A DNA stretch of 64,000 nt, from NCBI GenBank assembly GCA_001695595.3, contig MBPM02000024.1, forward strand, positions 186,001 through 250,000, read 5' to 3'. This DNA is from Plasmopara viticola (lineage: Eukaryota > Oomycota > Peronosporomycetes > Peronosporales > Peronosporaceae). Shown one piece after another: positions 9,689 through 21,881 of this stretch. Position 1 is the stretch's first letter. Every line of letters begins with the position of its first letter. Under the pieces are notes generated by a model that saw nothing but the letters and a program-made list of their open reading frames with translations, was not told where the DNA came from and ran no database searches. Both the position numbers and the translations under genes were made by a program.

Positions 9689-10834
9689 ATGCTGCCAGGT
9701 GCAATGTCTTCATTAGCAATGTCTTCATTATTCATTAGGAGAGCAAGTATAGAAATGAGTGCCATGTCGTTAACATCCAAAAAAAATCGCAAAATTGAAG
9801 ACTCACATCCCTCTTCCTGGCACGACAAGATGCACTGTTCTGGTGACTTTTGCTCGAGAGCGAAGACTTATTACGGCGGTTTTCACGACTTAAACTGGTT
9901 GAAATGGCTAATTGACAATTGCGATGCACCGTTGTCCACTAAAGCGATGGATAGCCAAGCAGCTTGGGGAATCGTACATAATCTCGATTGGTTTCATGTT
10001 TCTAGATTTGAAGGGTGCACCACTGCAGCAATGGATGACGCTGCAAAAAACGGTCACCTCAATGCAGTCAAGTGGCTTCACTTACACCGCAGCGAAGGCT
10101 GCACTACACTAGCAATGGATAATGCTGCTAGCAATGGCCACATTGATGTCGTCATTTGGCTCCATTCCAATCGATCCGAAGGCTGCACAACCGCGGCAAT
10201 GGATGGTGCCGCCAACAACGGGCATTTACGGACTGTAAAGTGGTTACATAGACATCGCGCTGAAGGTTGCACAAGTGCTGCGATGGATGGTGCTGTACGT
10301 AATAGCCACGCAGCACTTGCTCGGTGGCTGCATGACAATCGTACTGAGGGTTGTACCACAGCGGCGATGGACAACGCAGCGGAACAGGGATATCTGGCTG
10401 CTGTTAAATGGTTGAATGAAAATCGATCGGAAGGTTGCACTTCTGCAGCATTGGTCAACGCGGCGTCAAAAGGGTACTTAGATGTCGTCGAGTACTTGCA
10501 CACCAGCGTTTATCAGAAGGCTACAAATGTGGCACTTGCCGCCGCTGCTGAGAATGGCCATCTCGAGGTTGTGAAATATCTTCACAACAATCGCTCCGAA
10601 ATTTGTGCATCCGATGCTATTATGCGCGCGAAAAAGAGTAAACATTTTGAGATTGTCAAGTATTTGCTGCTGCACAAAGATTGCGAGCGTGCGTACAAGC
10701 AAGACAAGTGTAGCATTGAATCGACTCCCGTTGCACAGAAAATGGCTCAGTATTTGTGTCTGGCAAAAGGCGAGACTTCGAGCCGAAGTCGATGCAAGCA
10801 TTTGTTAGATAAAATAGCAAGCTTAAAGCGTTGA
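9689..10834 (+). CDS. Ankyrin-repeat protein, oomycete type (381 aa)
   Basis: Intact single-exon ORF. The N-terminal ~110 residues are unique and contain a short internal duplication (MSSLAMSSLF). About eight ankyrin units of 28 residues follow, typified by RSEGCTTAAMDGAANNGHL and then xxVKWLHxx; the DNA period is 84 bp. The C-terminal ~60 residues are basic. This WLH-type ankyrin family is abundant in Phytophthora and relatives and mediates protein contacts; no catalytic domain or signal peptide is visible. It is flanked on both sides by inverted ankyrin-RING relatives, and a broken paralogue with the same N-terminal region lies at 45.0 kb. Partner and function are unknown. Confidence 0.85.
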   Translation: MLPGAMSSLAMSSLFIRRASIEMSAMSLTSKKNRKIEDSHPSSWHDKMHCSGDFCSRAKTYYGGFHDLNWLKWLIDNCDAPLSTKAMDSQAAWGIVHNLDWFHVSRFEGCTTAAMDDAAKNGHLNAVKWLHLHRSEGCTTLAMDNAASNGHIDVVIWLHSNRSEGCTTAAMDGAANNGHLRTVKWLHRHRAEGCTSAAMDGAVRNSHAALARWLHDNRTEGCTTAAMDNAAEQGYLAAVKWLNENRSEGCTSAALVNAASKGYLDVVEYLHTSVYQKATNVALAAAAENGHLEVVKYLHNNRSEICASDAIMRAKKSKHFEIVKYLLLHKDCERAYKQDKCSIESTPVAQKMAQYLCLAKGETSSRSRCKHLLDKIASLKR

Positions 10835-10992
10835 AACCATGACCCATATGAGCAATCCTACCCAAAAGCGAGACTGCACTCAAATGGGTGTGCTACAGAC
10901 GGGTGCCCGCTGACCGTATAAAGGGTGCCAAGTCCCGAATATCCTGCGCTCGCTTTAGCGCGTAAGCCCCGGTTGCTTAAGTAAGTATCACT

Positions 10993-11830
10993 TGTTGTGA
11001 GCAAATGAGCGCACTTTGCTGGTAAAATATTATTTTTTAATGTTAAACACCATCCATCCATCACGATCTGCATATGGGACAATCTTCGTGGCTTCTTCAC
11101 ACACACCGAGCAAAAGGTGTGACAGCATACGGTTGTGACGGCAGGTTTCATATTAAGGAAAGGAATTAAAAATTGTTTCGCATTTGCCTTGGCGAGGAGG
11201 TTGACCCGAATTTTTGCACGCATCTTTTTCTTTACTAAGGCCAAACTTCGATCCGGATTTCGAACAATATTGCTAGTGCTTAGAGTATGCTTGTTACGAT
11301 ACTTTGTTGAAGCTCCAATTGTACCAACGTAAATATTTTCAGCTTTATTTATCATTTGGTCTTCTTGGTCCACAGTTCCTCTCTCTTTGTGATTGACCAA
11401 AACGTTAACGACGAATTTGTGCCCGTTTCTGTTTGCTATGGCGATTGCATCCGCTGAGCGTCAATCCGATCGATTTTCATACAGAAACCGTACAACACAG
11501 AGGTGGCCGTTACCCGCTGCAGCAGTGATTGCAGCATCTGTGACTTGCTGATTAAGGTCAACATGGGAATAATCTACGACTTTTAGAAACCTCTTCGACG
11601 GTGCGTTCAACATCGCGGCAGAGGCACACCCTTCCGAACGGTGTTGCCTCAGCCACGAGACTATCAAGTGAAAATTATTGCTTGCAGCGCCATCGATTGC
11701 CGCGGGAGTACAGCCCACTTTGCGATTACAGTACAGCCATAAATTTACCTATACTGAGCGGCGGCATCGATTGCGCAGCCTTCGGATCTGTTATTGTGCA
11801 ACCACACTAAATCTTTATGATTGGCGTGCT
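10993..11830 (-). pseudogene. Ankyrin-RING protein, copy 2 (decayed)
   Basis: A paralogue of the 8.1-9.1 kb gene in the same orientation. The ankyrin block (about 11830-11405) has a frameshift near 11740 and a TGA at 11463-11461 where copy 1 has an Arg codon. The same frame then runs on through the linker, which is open at both positions where copy 1 has stops. In the RING the first Cys pair is lost and a ~14-nt deletion shifts the frame after CHTFCSVCVKK, so no zinc site can form. Similarity continues into the 3' flank down to ~10993. Confidence 0.75.
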
Positions 11831-12006
11831 TTGCAGGACATTTTGAAGCGACTGCAACACGTTTTCTCATCGTGTTTCTGCTGATGTCTTGTGACAAGAT
11901 CGTGAAACGGTAAATCTCAGCTCATCGGATTTGGATAATGACAATGACATTGTCAGGTTATTGGGCAGAATGAAATTGAAATCAGATTAGGACAGGGCCG
12001 CCATAA

Positions 12007-12134
12007 ATGGCCATCCACGTGAGCCACCGATGCGTTGCCGATCTCACATCAGAGGCGGTGGATAGTGCAGCGACGAATGATCATCTCGATGTTGTCAAGT
12101 GGATTCACGAATTCTCTTTCGAAGAATGTAACCT
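12007..12134 (+). pseudogene. Ankyrin-repeat gene fragment
   Basis: One and a half ankyrin units in two plus-strand frames: RAAINGH near the start, then after a shift SAATNDHLDVVKWIHEF at about 12060-12115. No start or stop fits. It is opposite in orientation to the adjacent ankyrin-RING pseudogene and is probably debris of another copy. Confidence 0.6.
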
Positions 12135-13711
12135 ACACGCAAATTCTTTTACGTTTAAACTACACATAGGGTAATCAGGCGGTAGCAATACAACTAGGAT
12201 AATCAGTGGAAAAGTCTCACGCGCTCCATTCTCTGCGAAATGCATTGAGCGATAAAATGAATATATTTGCAGGTCTTCAATTTCATACAAATTAGTGCTG
12301 TGCAGTAACAAGCAACAAATAATATATGGCTCTAAAGAAGGTTGCTATGTTAGGTGGGCTATTTTTTAATCTCTCTTTTAAGTCGTCATCCGCAGCTCAA
12401 AATAATTTCGCGTCTTCACGAATCTGTACTTACATCGTCTCCTCTTTTTGAGGATTTCGGTCTCATTACTTGGGCCACAGGGTCAGGTAATTAGGATGAT
12501 CGAGCATCTGATATAGTAAACATACAAGAACTCAATTAGAGCGGTGAAGATGCCAGTTGATAATGAGACAAAGAGTAATGTCCTTCGCAAAAAACAAGAG
12601 CGGTTTAAAAAAACAACTTTTTAGAAGTATAAAACAAGGTACATCCTCTCCCTTGCAGCGGTGTTCAGAAAAGCTGCTTATCCGATGGTAATAGTTTCCC
12701 ATCTCCTGAACTACAGGACAACAGCCCAGGGTTCAATCTCATCAAAGCGAATCGGCAGGAAGCATCTTCCCCGAGCTAGTCTTGCCTGTAAAATTGGAGA
12801 CGTTAAATTACCTCGGCGTTTACTAAAGATCAATAGTTTCATAGCATCGCGACTCATCAAGACGCCATCGCTGCCACTGAGGGCACTATACCTTCTTTTC
12901 AGCCATACCCGCGTCTCGCGCTTGCTGACACATGCCATTTCTTGTGTGAAGTGCAAAAACTCAAAATGTTCAGAGCGCTTTTGCGATCTCACCTAATCAA
13001 AGGAGTTGATGAGCGTCACACAGTCGCCCAATGACGTGTCGATAGAGAGACAATTATGCGACCGAGAAACTGTCCTACCGCAGCAGGGATGCATCAAATG
13101 AAAGACTCCTTCCATTTGCTACAAAGAAATGGTGCGAGCGTCAAAACCCTGGCGCATGAAAATTTTTCTTCCGACGCTCGAGCGCAAAACACTTTTTATA
13201 AATGAAGGGGTATGGCAATACTGAATCGTGTTTTCATGCAAGTCTAAAACGAAAACGTGTAATCGTGAGACCAAGTCGATTAAATTTGTTAGAACGCACA
13301 AGCGCAACTCGTCTCAAGTTCTCTCAAATGCAAGCCGGGGGACGCATAGAGCGCGGAGGAGACTAATGCATGAACGACAAACTTATTGGAAGCCAAATTT
13401 TTGTCGTTTTTCAGGCACCAAAGAATTGATCTGCTTAAAGCAAACTCAAATGCCACAATCGCAAGTGGCAACCCAAAGAATATCATGTCTTGGCTTTAGC
13501 CAGATTTTACTCTGTGAGAACACTGACTAAGTCACCGGCATACATGCTGACGATAAGCCTTATCACACACTGTGGCAAACGTTGTCTCCGTCAAATTATA
13601 ATACAGTGGTCACTTTTTATCATTTAATTCAATGATGCCAGTGATTGTAACCTGGATTTTCCACGGCTCGCTAAGTAAGGTTGCGCGGAAACAAAGCCCT
13701 TTTAAAATCAA

Positions 13712-13879
13712 GTTGCTTTTGTGCACACCGCGCATGGAATGGTTTTCGAAAAACTCTCGCGACGCGTAAGCAGATGAGCATTGTGCTTAATATATGGTCC
13801 GCATCGGCCAGTAAATACTCATCCGGAAAATCCATCTCTTCTTTGTCGGATCCGTTGTCCAAAGACATTTACTCACGTG
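13712..13879 (+). repeat. Dispersed direct repeat, copy 1
   Basis: About 165 bp resembling 21721-21881. Shared landmarks include TTTTGTGCACACCGCGCAT, AAGCAGATGAGC and GTTGTCCAAAGA in the same order. No coding content was identified. Confidence 0.7.
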
Positions 13880-16800
13880 TCATAGTCCACTGCTTCAGTA
13901 ACTTCGGCGTTGGGATACTTGTGAAATGCAAAAAAAAATATCTTCCGTAATGCAACCTACCTGAGTCTTACACCTAAAAAATCATTGGAGACTTTTCTGT
14001 CCTCACAAATTAGATCTTTTAGATAGCTGGTAACTCCGGTGACGAGTGCTTCTTACATTTCGGAGCTTGAAGTTGGGACATAAGAATGATTTGATAGTGC
14101 TGTCGTAAGCTTGAAGCTACATTGGTGGATTAGTCGGCGAAGAGCCGCATGCGCGATAACAAAGTCGATGCTAGCGCAGATTCTGCTCTTCTTAAGCCTT
14201 TAGGTGGCTGTCAGAATGATTTTTGGTTGCTCTGCACGGAAAGCTGATAAGTAGCTTCAGGTAAATTTTCTTAATTCCAAAAATTAAATCCTGAAATATC
14301 TGTAAGAGATAAAAATAGATTAGTGGAATGGGATGGTGTGTTTTTTATTAATACCCTGTCGATTACTGAGTTTTGGTGATTATTGAGAGGGTTTTTTTTA
14401 AGGCAGGCTAGAATGTTGCAATATTAGCAATTCCTTAAGATATACATTGTACTAAAAATATACCCTATTTCGAATGTGTTGTCAAAATCTACGTTCTTTA
14501 AGCGATCTATACCTCTCTACTAGCATGATTTCCAGTGACGCCAGAATATTATTAGTGGCCCTACGCAAGAATAAATGAAGTGCTATGAAAAGAGTCTATG
14601 ACTGAATAGAATGAATACGCAGAAGCTGCAATAAGATAGTTATCCTATCTTTGATACAATTACCCCATCTCCAAATAATATTAAAGATAGGGTAATTGGC
14701 CCTTGCCCGCATATGGCAAATTCTGGTGGTTTTAGGATCGTTTGGGAAAGAGGAAAGAATCGATCGAGCTTTAAAAATAGTCTATTGTACTTAATTAGAT
14801 ACAAGGAGCACTTTGTAAGCTAAAAACTTTATTGAAATATACTAATTTTTATTTCTTCATACAAGTATCGTGCAATTCAGAATTTTTGCCCTTGAGTCTT
14901 TAGCAAAGTCTATGTGATGGCACTGCAAGTATTTTAATGGTGTGTAAGGCTCAACAACAGCTTTGCACTTTTCGCTCTGGTTACGGGTACTTGCAAAGGA
15001 TAGCTGACGCCGTTTACATACAGCCCACACTTTTGCGCCACGGTGCGGAGGCTCAAGTTTGATATGTGAAGACTCTTCATGCTGCAATGTTCTTGTTAAA
15101 AATGATTGATCCTCGTCGTATAGTAGGTAACGTGAGTTAAACACCTTTTTTAGCATAATGAAATGCAATATTAAGTTTTGGCGTGATTAAGTATTGAGAG
15201 CTTGAAAAATTGTAACTTTAGATTAGTGCCAAAAGTTTCCTTTCGCGTCATGTAAAAATTGAGCATCTCTGAGAAGCGTCTACAAGAGCCGAGAAACGGT
15301 CAAAAGTTTAGATGGCACAGAATGAATGTCGTGAAGAGTGGACGTTCTATAAAGTTGAGCCTTGACCTCACGACATCTTATTGCCGCGGACTAGACCGTC
15401 CAATTAATATAATCTACCGGACTGAAGCTCGCCCAGCTTGTCGAGTTAATATTGCTTCTGCCTTTCTTCTCTTTGCAGATCATCGGACAATGCAGATGCA
15501 GTTGCCTCCGTGTTCGAGGGGTGTCTCCACCGTAATGTCACGCATGTTTCCTCCGTATCCTGACAGGATGCATCTCATTCGCGGAGTAAGTCTCTTGGAA
15601 GGTCGGTTGCTGACTGAGCCTAGGCGGCGAGTTGAGCGAAGTCCGCGAAAAGATGTATTTGTTGCTTGGAAGGAAAAGTCAAAGGTGGCTTTCTACTTCG
15701 TTTCATCAACCTATCAAGTTTTTTTTTGCATATTCTCTTGCACTTACGATACTCAATGAAGCCTCTACGCTTTGATGGCATGCGATGAATCTCTAACCAA
15801 CATTTCGTGAAGACCTATGCCACTTTCGCAACATCGTCCGTTGTCTTTGAAGCAACGAATTTCATTCTCCTTGCTGCGCAACTAACAATCACCATCACCG
15901 TACGAAAACCCTATTCGTCTCCTGTAGAGGCACGATGGAATCCACTTAATTGCTGGTTTATGTGCGTCTTAACTTTACCTAGAAACTAGAACGATCTTGA
16001 CGATCTAGTCAGTTAAGTCTTTATCCGCTGACACATTTTGCATGTGTTTACACACAGCCAGACAGGATTTGCAAAACAATTTGTGCGGCTGGTCGATTCA
16101 AAATCGCGGTCCTCATAGCCGAAACGATTTCTTTAATCTGTTTGAACAGATATGGAAATTTAACTACGCAGACCTGATACATGGATGACTTGAAACATAG
16201 TGGCGAATCTTAGGCTGACTCTTTGTGTGAACACGTCCATATCCTTGTAGTGAGTTCTCGTCAAACCCTCAATATTCATTTAAATCTCTGCAAAAGAACT
16301 ATTGGACTTACACGGACTTCCACAAGGTTCCATGCAGATGTCAAGACTTTCAAATATACCGTGTGGTGCCGATAAAGTCGTAAATAAATTATCTGATTCA
16401 TGCATATTTACCTGATAGTGGTTCCATATAAACCGTTTGGACAGATGTCCCTCCTATGCAACATTGCTACCATCTTGTTGATGGTAGAAACGTTAATGTC
16501 GCTATATGTAGCTGACGATAGTCGTGCACAATGCGCCAGCCAATGAAACGTTTGACACAAAACATCGGTGCCAAATATTTATAACAAGAATGCCCGCTTA
16601 TACATCTGTTTGGTGTCTCGTGTCTTTTGAGATTGTGGGTGAAGGCTATACATCATTTCTAACCGATTATGGTGACCTTGCTGTGGATGGTGATTTGAAA
16701 TGTTGCGGTCTTGGCTACGCTAGCCCTGCATCGTTTAGCTACCCATCTGGTCGGACTCAATCTTAACAGGTTTTGTTGGACTTCCTGGAGGTGTCTCGTG

Positions 16801-16973
16801 TTAATCCGAGGTGGCGTGCATCCAGAATCTCAGTCGATGTCTACCTTCTGCTGACGAAATAACATTTTACTTAAGATTACATCCTTCATCTCAAAAGCAG
16901 GAGTGACTTGGAATGTCCCCAAATGTAGAGGAAAATTAGGTATCTGCAATTATAAGCACGGTTTGCCGTAGTC

Positions 16974-17163
16974 GTGGGTCGACCTAGTCGTAGCTGCCAC
17001 CGACTTGGGCGGATCTTTGAAGTTGAATATCCTTTGTTTTTTCAGTCTTTATTTTATTCTCTGGAATGGTAAGTGTAGTAATATAAAGAAAAAAAAGAGA
17101 TAGGGATGACATAGATGGAGATAGATGGGGATCGTGGGCCATAGAATGTGATACAAACAAATG
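16974..17163 (+). repeat. Inverted repeat pair, left member
   Basis: About 190 bp matching the reverse complement of 20091-20305. Shared landmarks are GTCGTAGCTGCCACCGAC, GGGCGGATCTTT, CTTTATTTTATT and GGGCCATA. The pair spans ~3.3 kb; it could be two solo long terminal repeats in opposite orientation or the ends of a decayed element. Confidence 0.7.
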
Positions 17164-20090
17164 TAAGTTTTTTTTTACTTTCAAGCGAATTTTAGTTTTT
17201 GGTCTTAAACTCTGCAGTCACAGATTATGTGGATGGTACCTACGCATATTTTCTTCAAAAGCAATGATAATTTTTGCGCGGTTACCGTTGCCGACCAAGT
17301 TGTTGATGAGAAAAGCTAAATAACACATGAGATTCTAGTCGATTCCCTCACTAGAACCAATAAAAAGAGCTTCGTCAATCAAACAGAAGACTATTGCGTT
17401 GTTAGAGTTGCTGTGCCTTAATTTGTAGAAGAAAGATGCGTGCAATGATCTCGCAAGTATTTTATGTGTACACAGCGCACAAATATGCTCACCTTCGCGC
17501 TCTTTTCTATACTGTTTGTATTTGAGCGCGAACCGACGCATAGACTATTCTATCTTCTTTAAATTCTGCATCAAGAGGCATAATACACGTCACTCAGCTT
17601 TCCTTTGGATCCCAGTCTCCACCTTAAAGCTTGGCACTCCTCCAAATCTACCATGCTGGGATTACTTAATCGCTCGGTTTGTCCCGTTTTTATTGGCAGG
17701 ACTAGGTGTGATGTTGCTTCCGCCTATGATAAATAAGAAAGTTCTAGAATAAGCGCAATTTGTATTTAATCTGCGAATAGCATATGATACTGTATTGTGG
17801 GATAAAAGGAGCTTACGCTAGAAAGGCTCAGTTCAATACTTCAAAGCAAAACGTTATTTTTCATCGAACCTGCTCGCGTTTCTTGGAAAGTATGGATCAG
17901 CGTGCATCACAGGCCTTTTAAATAAGTTCCAAGTCTCACATGAACTTTGAGGCGCCGTCTGCACAATTTACAGCATTAGGTGAGTACGGGTTGTCATACG
18001 GCGGCTCAAATCAGGCAACTAGCGGGCAGCTTCGTATTCCGGCCACCGTCGCAGCCTTCTGACCACTTCGATTTGAACGTTTCCAAGATTGCCTTCATGA
18101 CATCACCATTGGATGAACGTTTGCACATGATGGTAATTTATAGAAATTTTCAGCAACAACACTTTGGGTCAATATGACTTAGCCACTTTTAAAATTGAGA
18201 GCTTGCTTCCATGAACACATTTATTAATCAGTGACCGTGTTAATGGTAGCGAGCCTGCTAAGAAAACGTATTAGAGATTGTTTATGCCACGTTGTCCTGA
18301 AACCAGGCGCAAATCTAGAATATGAAGAGAAGTCAATTCAGCACAATCGTGACGTTTGGCTGCTGGTTATTGTAGTGTGATATAAGTGTCCCGGTCTCGC
18401 GGAATATTTCTAATTGGTCGCAGAAAACACGAAGATTCAAAGCTAGATAGAACTAGCAATTGTTGACCTACACTTGAATCTACTGAGAAGTTTCGATTGG
18501 CTTTGCAGTATGAGTAAGTAAAAGACTTGTGATTTTGCAGTTCTTTTCGTAAACACTCTTGAGTCTTTGATCGAGGAGATCGATAAGATTCAAAAGGAAT
18601 TGATATTAGCAGCGGTGAAATAGCTGAAACTCGTCCAGCTCATCCGCAACGAAATTCCGAGTTTAAACACTTGGACACCAAAACCTGGGTCGTGGTATCT
18701 CTGAAAATCTGAATCGTCGTAACTAGCAAGTCCGAGAAATGTTGGAGGTGATCACTCCCTCCATCCATACAGGAAGCTTGGATAAATCATTCAGTTTCGG
18801 CAATTATGGTTTAGTGAAGAGGCCGTAAGACCGGGCGCCAACCTTTGAACCCAAGACCCGATTATAGGATCAAAGACGCGCATGACAACGCTGAAGCCTC
18901 ACGGCCAACGTCAAGCCAATAAACACAAGCCCCGACTCCGCAGAATGCGTTGAGTAGCAACAGTCAAGTCAATTTGATTGCTCAGGCTTATTCAACTATA
19001 GCTGTCGTGGCAGAACATCCTTATAACAACTACTGCTATATCTCACTTAGCAACAACAACAAACTTAGCTTAATTGTAAGCTCAAATGCAAGCGTAAGTA
19101 CAACAGGCTTACGAGTGCGTCAAGTTTTTCGTCGCATAAAGATAAGAGTAGAAGATAAAAATTTTCTAGTTCACATAAAACCATTGGCGAAGACATTGAG
19201 CCACGGGGCTTCGAACCAGAACAATACTACTGTGCCACTTAATGGCAGCAAAGTCGTCAGGCTTTGTGGCATTTTTCTCAAGTAATTTGGGCAAGTCCGT
19301 ACTTTATTGGTAGCGCGCCTCAATAGTCGACAAAATCGTGAACGTGCAAAAGGTATGGCAATTGTTCGATATTCGACTGCGCACACACTTCAGGCCCCAA
19401 AAATTTAAATATAATCCCTGGAAGCGGATGTTTTGTCTGAAGCAAAAAGAAAAGCTATTCGCGAGTACGTCTTTAAGGTCAGGGAGCTGATGTGTTGACC
19501 AATTTGGAGATGAGCGAGTTTAAAAAAAATTTCAGAATTGCTTAGGGGTTAAGGCTGCGAACAACATCAAGAAAGAAAGTCCGAGTATCCTTTAAAATTG
19601 CCTGTAGCATCGTTTTTTCTCATTGCTCGATTAAACAACCTATGTGTATTGGCCAAGTCGTTCAAGACATTGCCAACAATTAGAATTGGGCATCGTACGA
19701 ACAAGTCTCGACCTCAAAAGCGGAGCGATAAAAAAAGGAAAAATATTAGCGATGACCGGACTAAATTAAAATTATGCAACAGCTGTGCGTCGTCGATCAC
19801 AAATCTTCCCAATGCACCGTTAATAAACGCAAGACATTGACACTTTACATTAAAGGTGCGCTATATGCCGTTCTCGAAGCAAAAGGTCAAGCTAATGAAA
19901 TCGTTGGTCAAAACAAATCCGTCCTTTTCTCCATTGATATTGGATAAATTCACCCGTTACCGTCTTCATCGATAATAGATGTAGTCTTGGTAGTAATCCT
20001 TAATCTTGGTAAAGCGACGTAAGCAAGGAAGTGACCAAGGTGAATGAGCAAACCAAATTAAAGAAATTTGGCAAAAGGACTTTGTGCAGT

Positions 20091-20305
20091 CGTTCGTTTG
20101 TATATACCACATTGTATGGCCCAGTACCCCATTATATTCTATCTCCGTATATGACATACTCATCTCTGTTTTCTCTCTCTATAATAAGATCACACGCCAT
20201 TACAAATAATAAAATAAAGCTTGAGCTAAAAACAAAAGGAAATTTGAATTTAAAGATCCGCCCGGGTCGGTGGCAGCTACGACAAGGTTGACCTAAGTCT
20301 CGGCC
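20091..20305 (-). repeat. Inverted repeat pair, right member
   Basis: Reverse-complement partner of 16974-17163, with substitutions and small indels along its length. No coding region was recognised between the two members. Confidence 0.7.
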
Positions 20306-21720
20306 AAATCGTGCTCATAAAATTTCCCCTAAATATAGGGAAGGTCCAAGTAATTCCTGTTCCTGATATCAAGGATGTTATCATTGGCAAAATGCTAGTT
20401 CGTCCGCAGAAGGTAGAAACCCGACTGAAGTACAGAACGCAAGACACCTCGCATCAACACAAAAATCCTCCAGAAAGTCGAACAAAATCTGTTGAAGCCA
20501 CGTCCGGCCAGATGGGTGGCTGGACGAAGCAGGGCTCGTATAGCCAAGGTCGCAAGTTTTTAGATTACCATCCTTAGTTAGGTCACCATAAACGTCCTAA
20601 AATGCTGTAGCTGATTTCTTCAAAGCATTCTTTCGTATGTTGAGCTACAACAAGTGTATCAAATCCGTCTTTTCACCACGCTGCATGAGTTCGAGAAGGT
20701 CAAGCGCTTTAAGAATCATGAATGTCTTTCAGGAGCAATTGAACGGTCAGAGCGCTGCACAATGGGCACAGCTTCTCGCACAGAGCTCCCTAACTTGATA
20801 CCTCCATTCAGGTACGAAAGAGAAGAAAGCACAAAGCTTTGCTCAAGGCTGGCATCAAGCCTTCATCCACAATGTTGCGAGGCGCAGGACAATCCAAATA
20901 TAGACCAAATTGGTGGTTAAGCTGGCATTCTTCGCATAAACATGCCTTTTTTCTGGCCTTGGCATTTCGTGTCAAGAATCCTGTTGGCTGGCGGATTGTG
21001 CACGACTATTGCCAGCTATATTCTAGCCAATGGTAGCGATGTTGCGTAAGGGAGACTTCATTGACGCTACATCCGAACGGCTTTTACGGAACTACTATCA
21101 GGTTACATGACATCAAGGTATTTTAATTTGCTACCTATATTCAAGGATTCCGTTTATGGAATTTGAAGCATTACTTTTCGAGAGAGATCGTCACAAAGCT
21201 ACTTATCGCCATCCCTCAGCTTCCGTACCGAGCGACTAGACGTATCCGGATAGCCACTCTGAGTCTTGAGAAGAGCAGCATTTGTGCTAGCAAAACCTTG
21301 TTTATTAAGCTTCCGGATCTATGCCGGCATTAAGCTAAAGTAGCTTCAAATGTACGATAGCGCTACCAAATCAGTTTTATGTCCCGACTTCAAGCTTTAA
21401 AGGGTTAAAAACTTTTCGTCTGGCTTACCAGCAATGCGAAAGACCTTATTTGTAAAGACAGAAAAGTCTATGATGATTTTCAGGCAGCAAGACTCAACTT
21501 GAAGTGGGATTTTGTGTTGCTACAATGTAAAGGCTCACCTAATCTTGGAATCGGGCATGTAAATGTTTTGTGGAGCTTAAGAAAAAAAAGGTATAAGCTA
21601 CCTATGCCGACTTGCATATCTTATGACGCAAAAAGGATTGGTCAGCGGGATTATATGCGAAGTTTTATACACACTCGTAGCCACAGTAAGATGGCGCTAG
21701 AACATAGTTTCTTTTCGAAG

Positions 21721-21881
21721 TGCTTTTGCACACACCGCGCATTAAATGGTCTTTGAAAAATCTTTACTACGCGTCAAGCAGATGAGCGTACTGCTTAATA
21801 TCATGGTTTCCATCGGTCAGAGAATACTTACCCGAAAACTCTTATCTTTTTCGACGTTGTCCAAAGATTTTTACTTACGTC
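21721..21881 (+). repeat. Dispersed direct repeat, copy 2
   Basis: Partner of 13712-13879, about 8 kb downstream in the same orientation. Similarity fades on both sides. Confidence 0.7.

Noticed and set aside
12661..12996. Overlapping open frames on both strands near 12.7-13.0 kb
   Set aside because: Neither frame has a recognisable motif and both strands are equally open, which points to chance.
14640..14700. Imperfect hairpin AAAGATAGGGTAAT as a regulatory structure or attachment site
   Set aside because: Short, imperfect and in gene-free sequence with no partner; chance is adequate.
15259..15759. 166-codon plus-strand ORF, the longest in the gene-free region
   Set aside because: Composition is irregular, no domain is visible, and its surroundings are decayed repeats.
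19160..19260. tRNA-like stretch with GGTTCGAAGCC on the minus strand
   Set aside because: A B-box-like sequence is present, but there is no proper A-box, the arms do not pair, and the spacing is too short for a tRNA.
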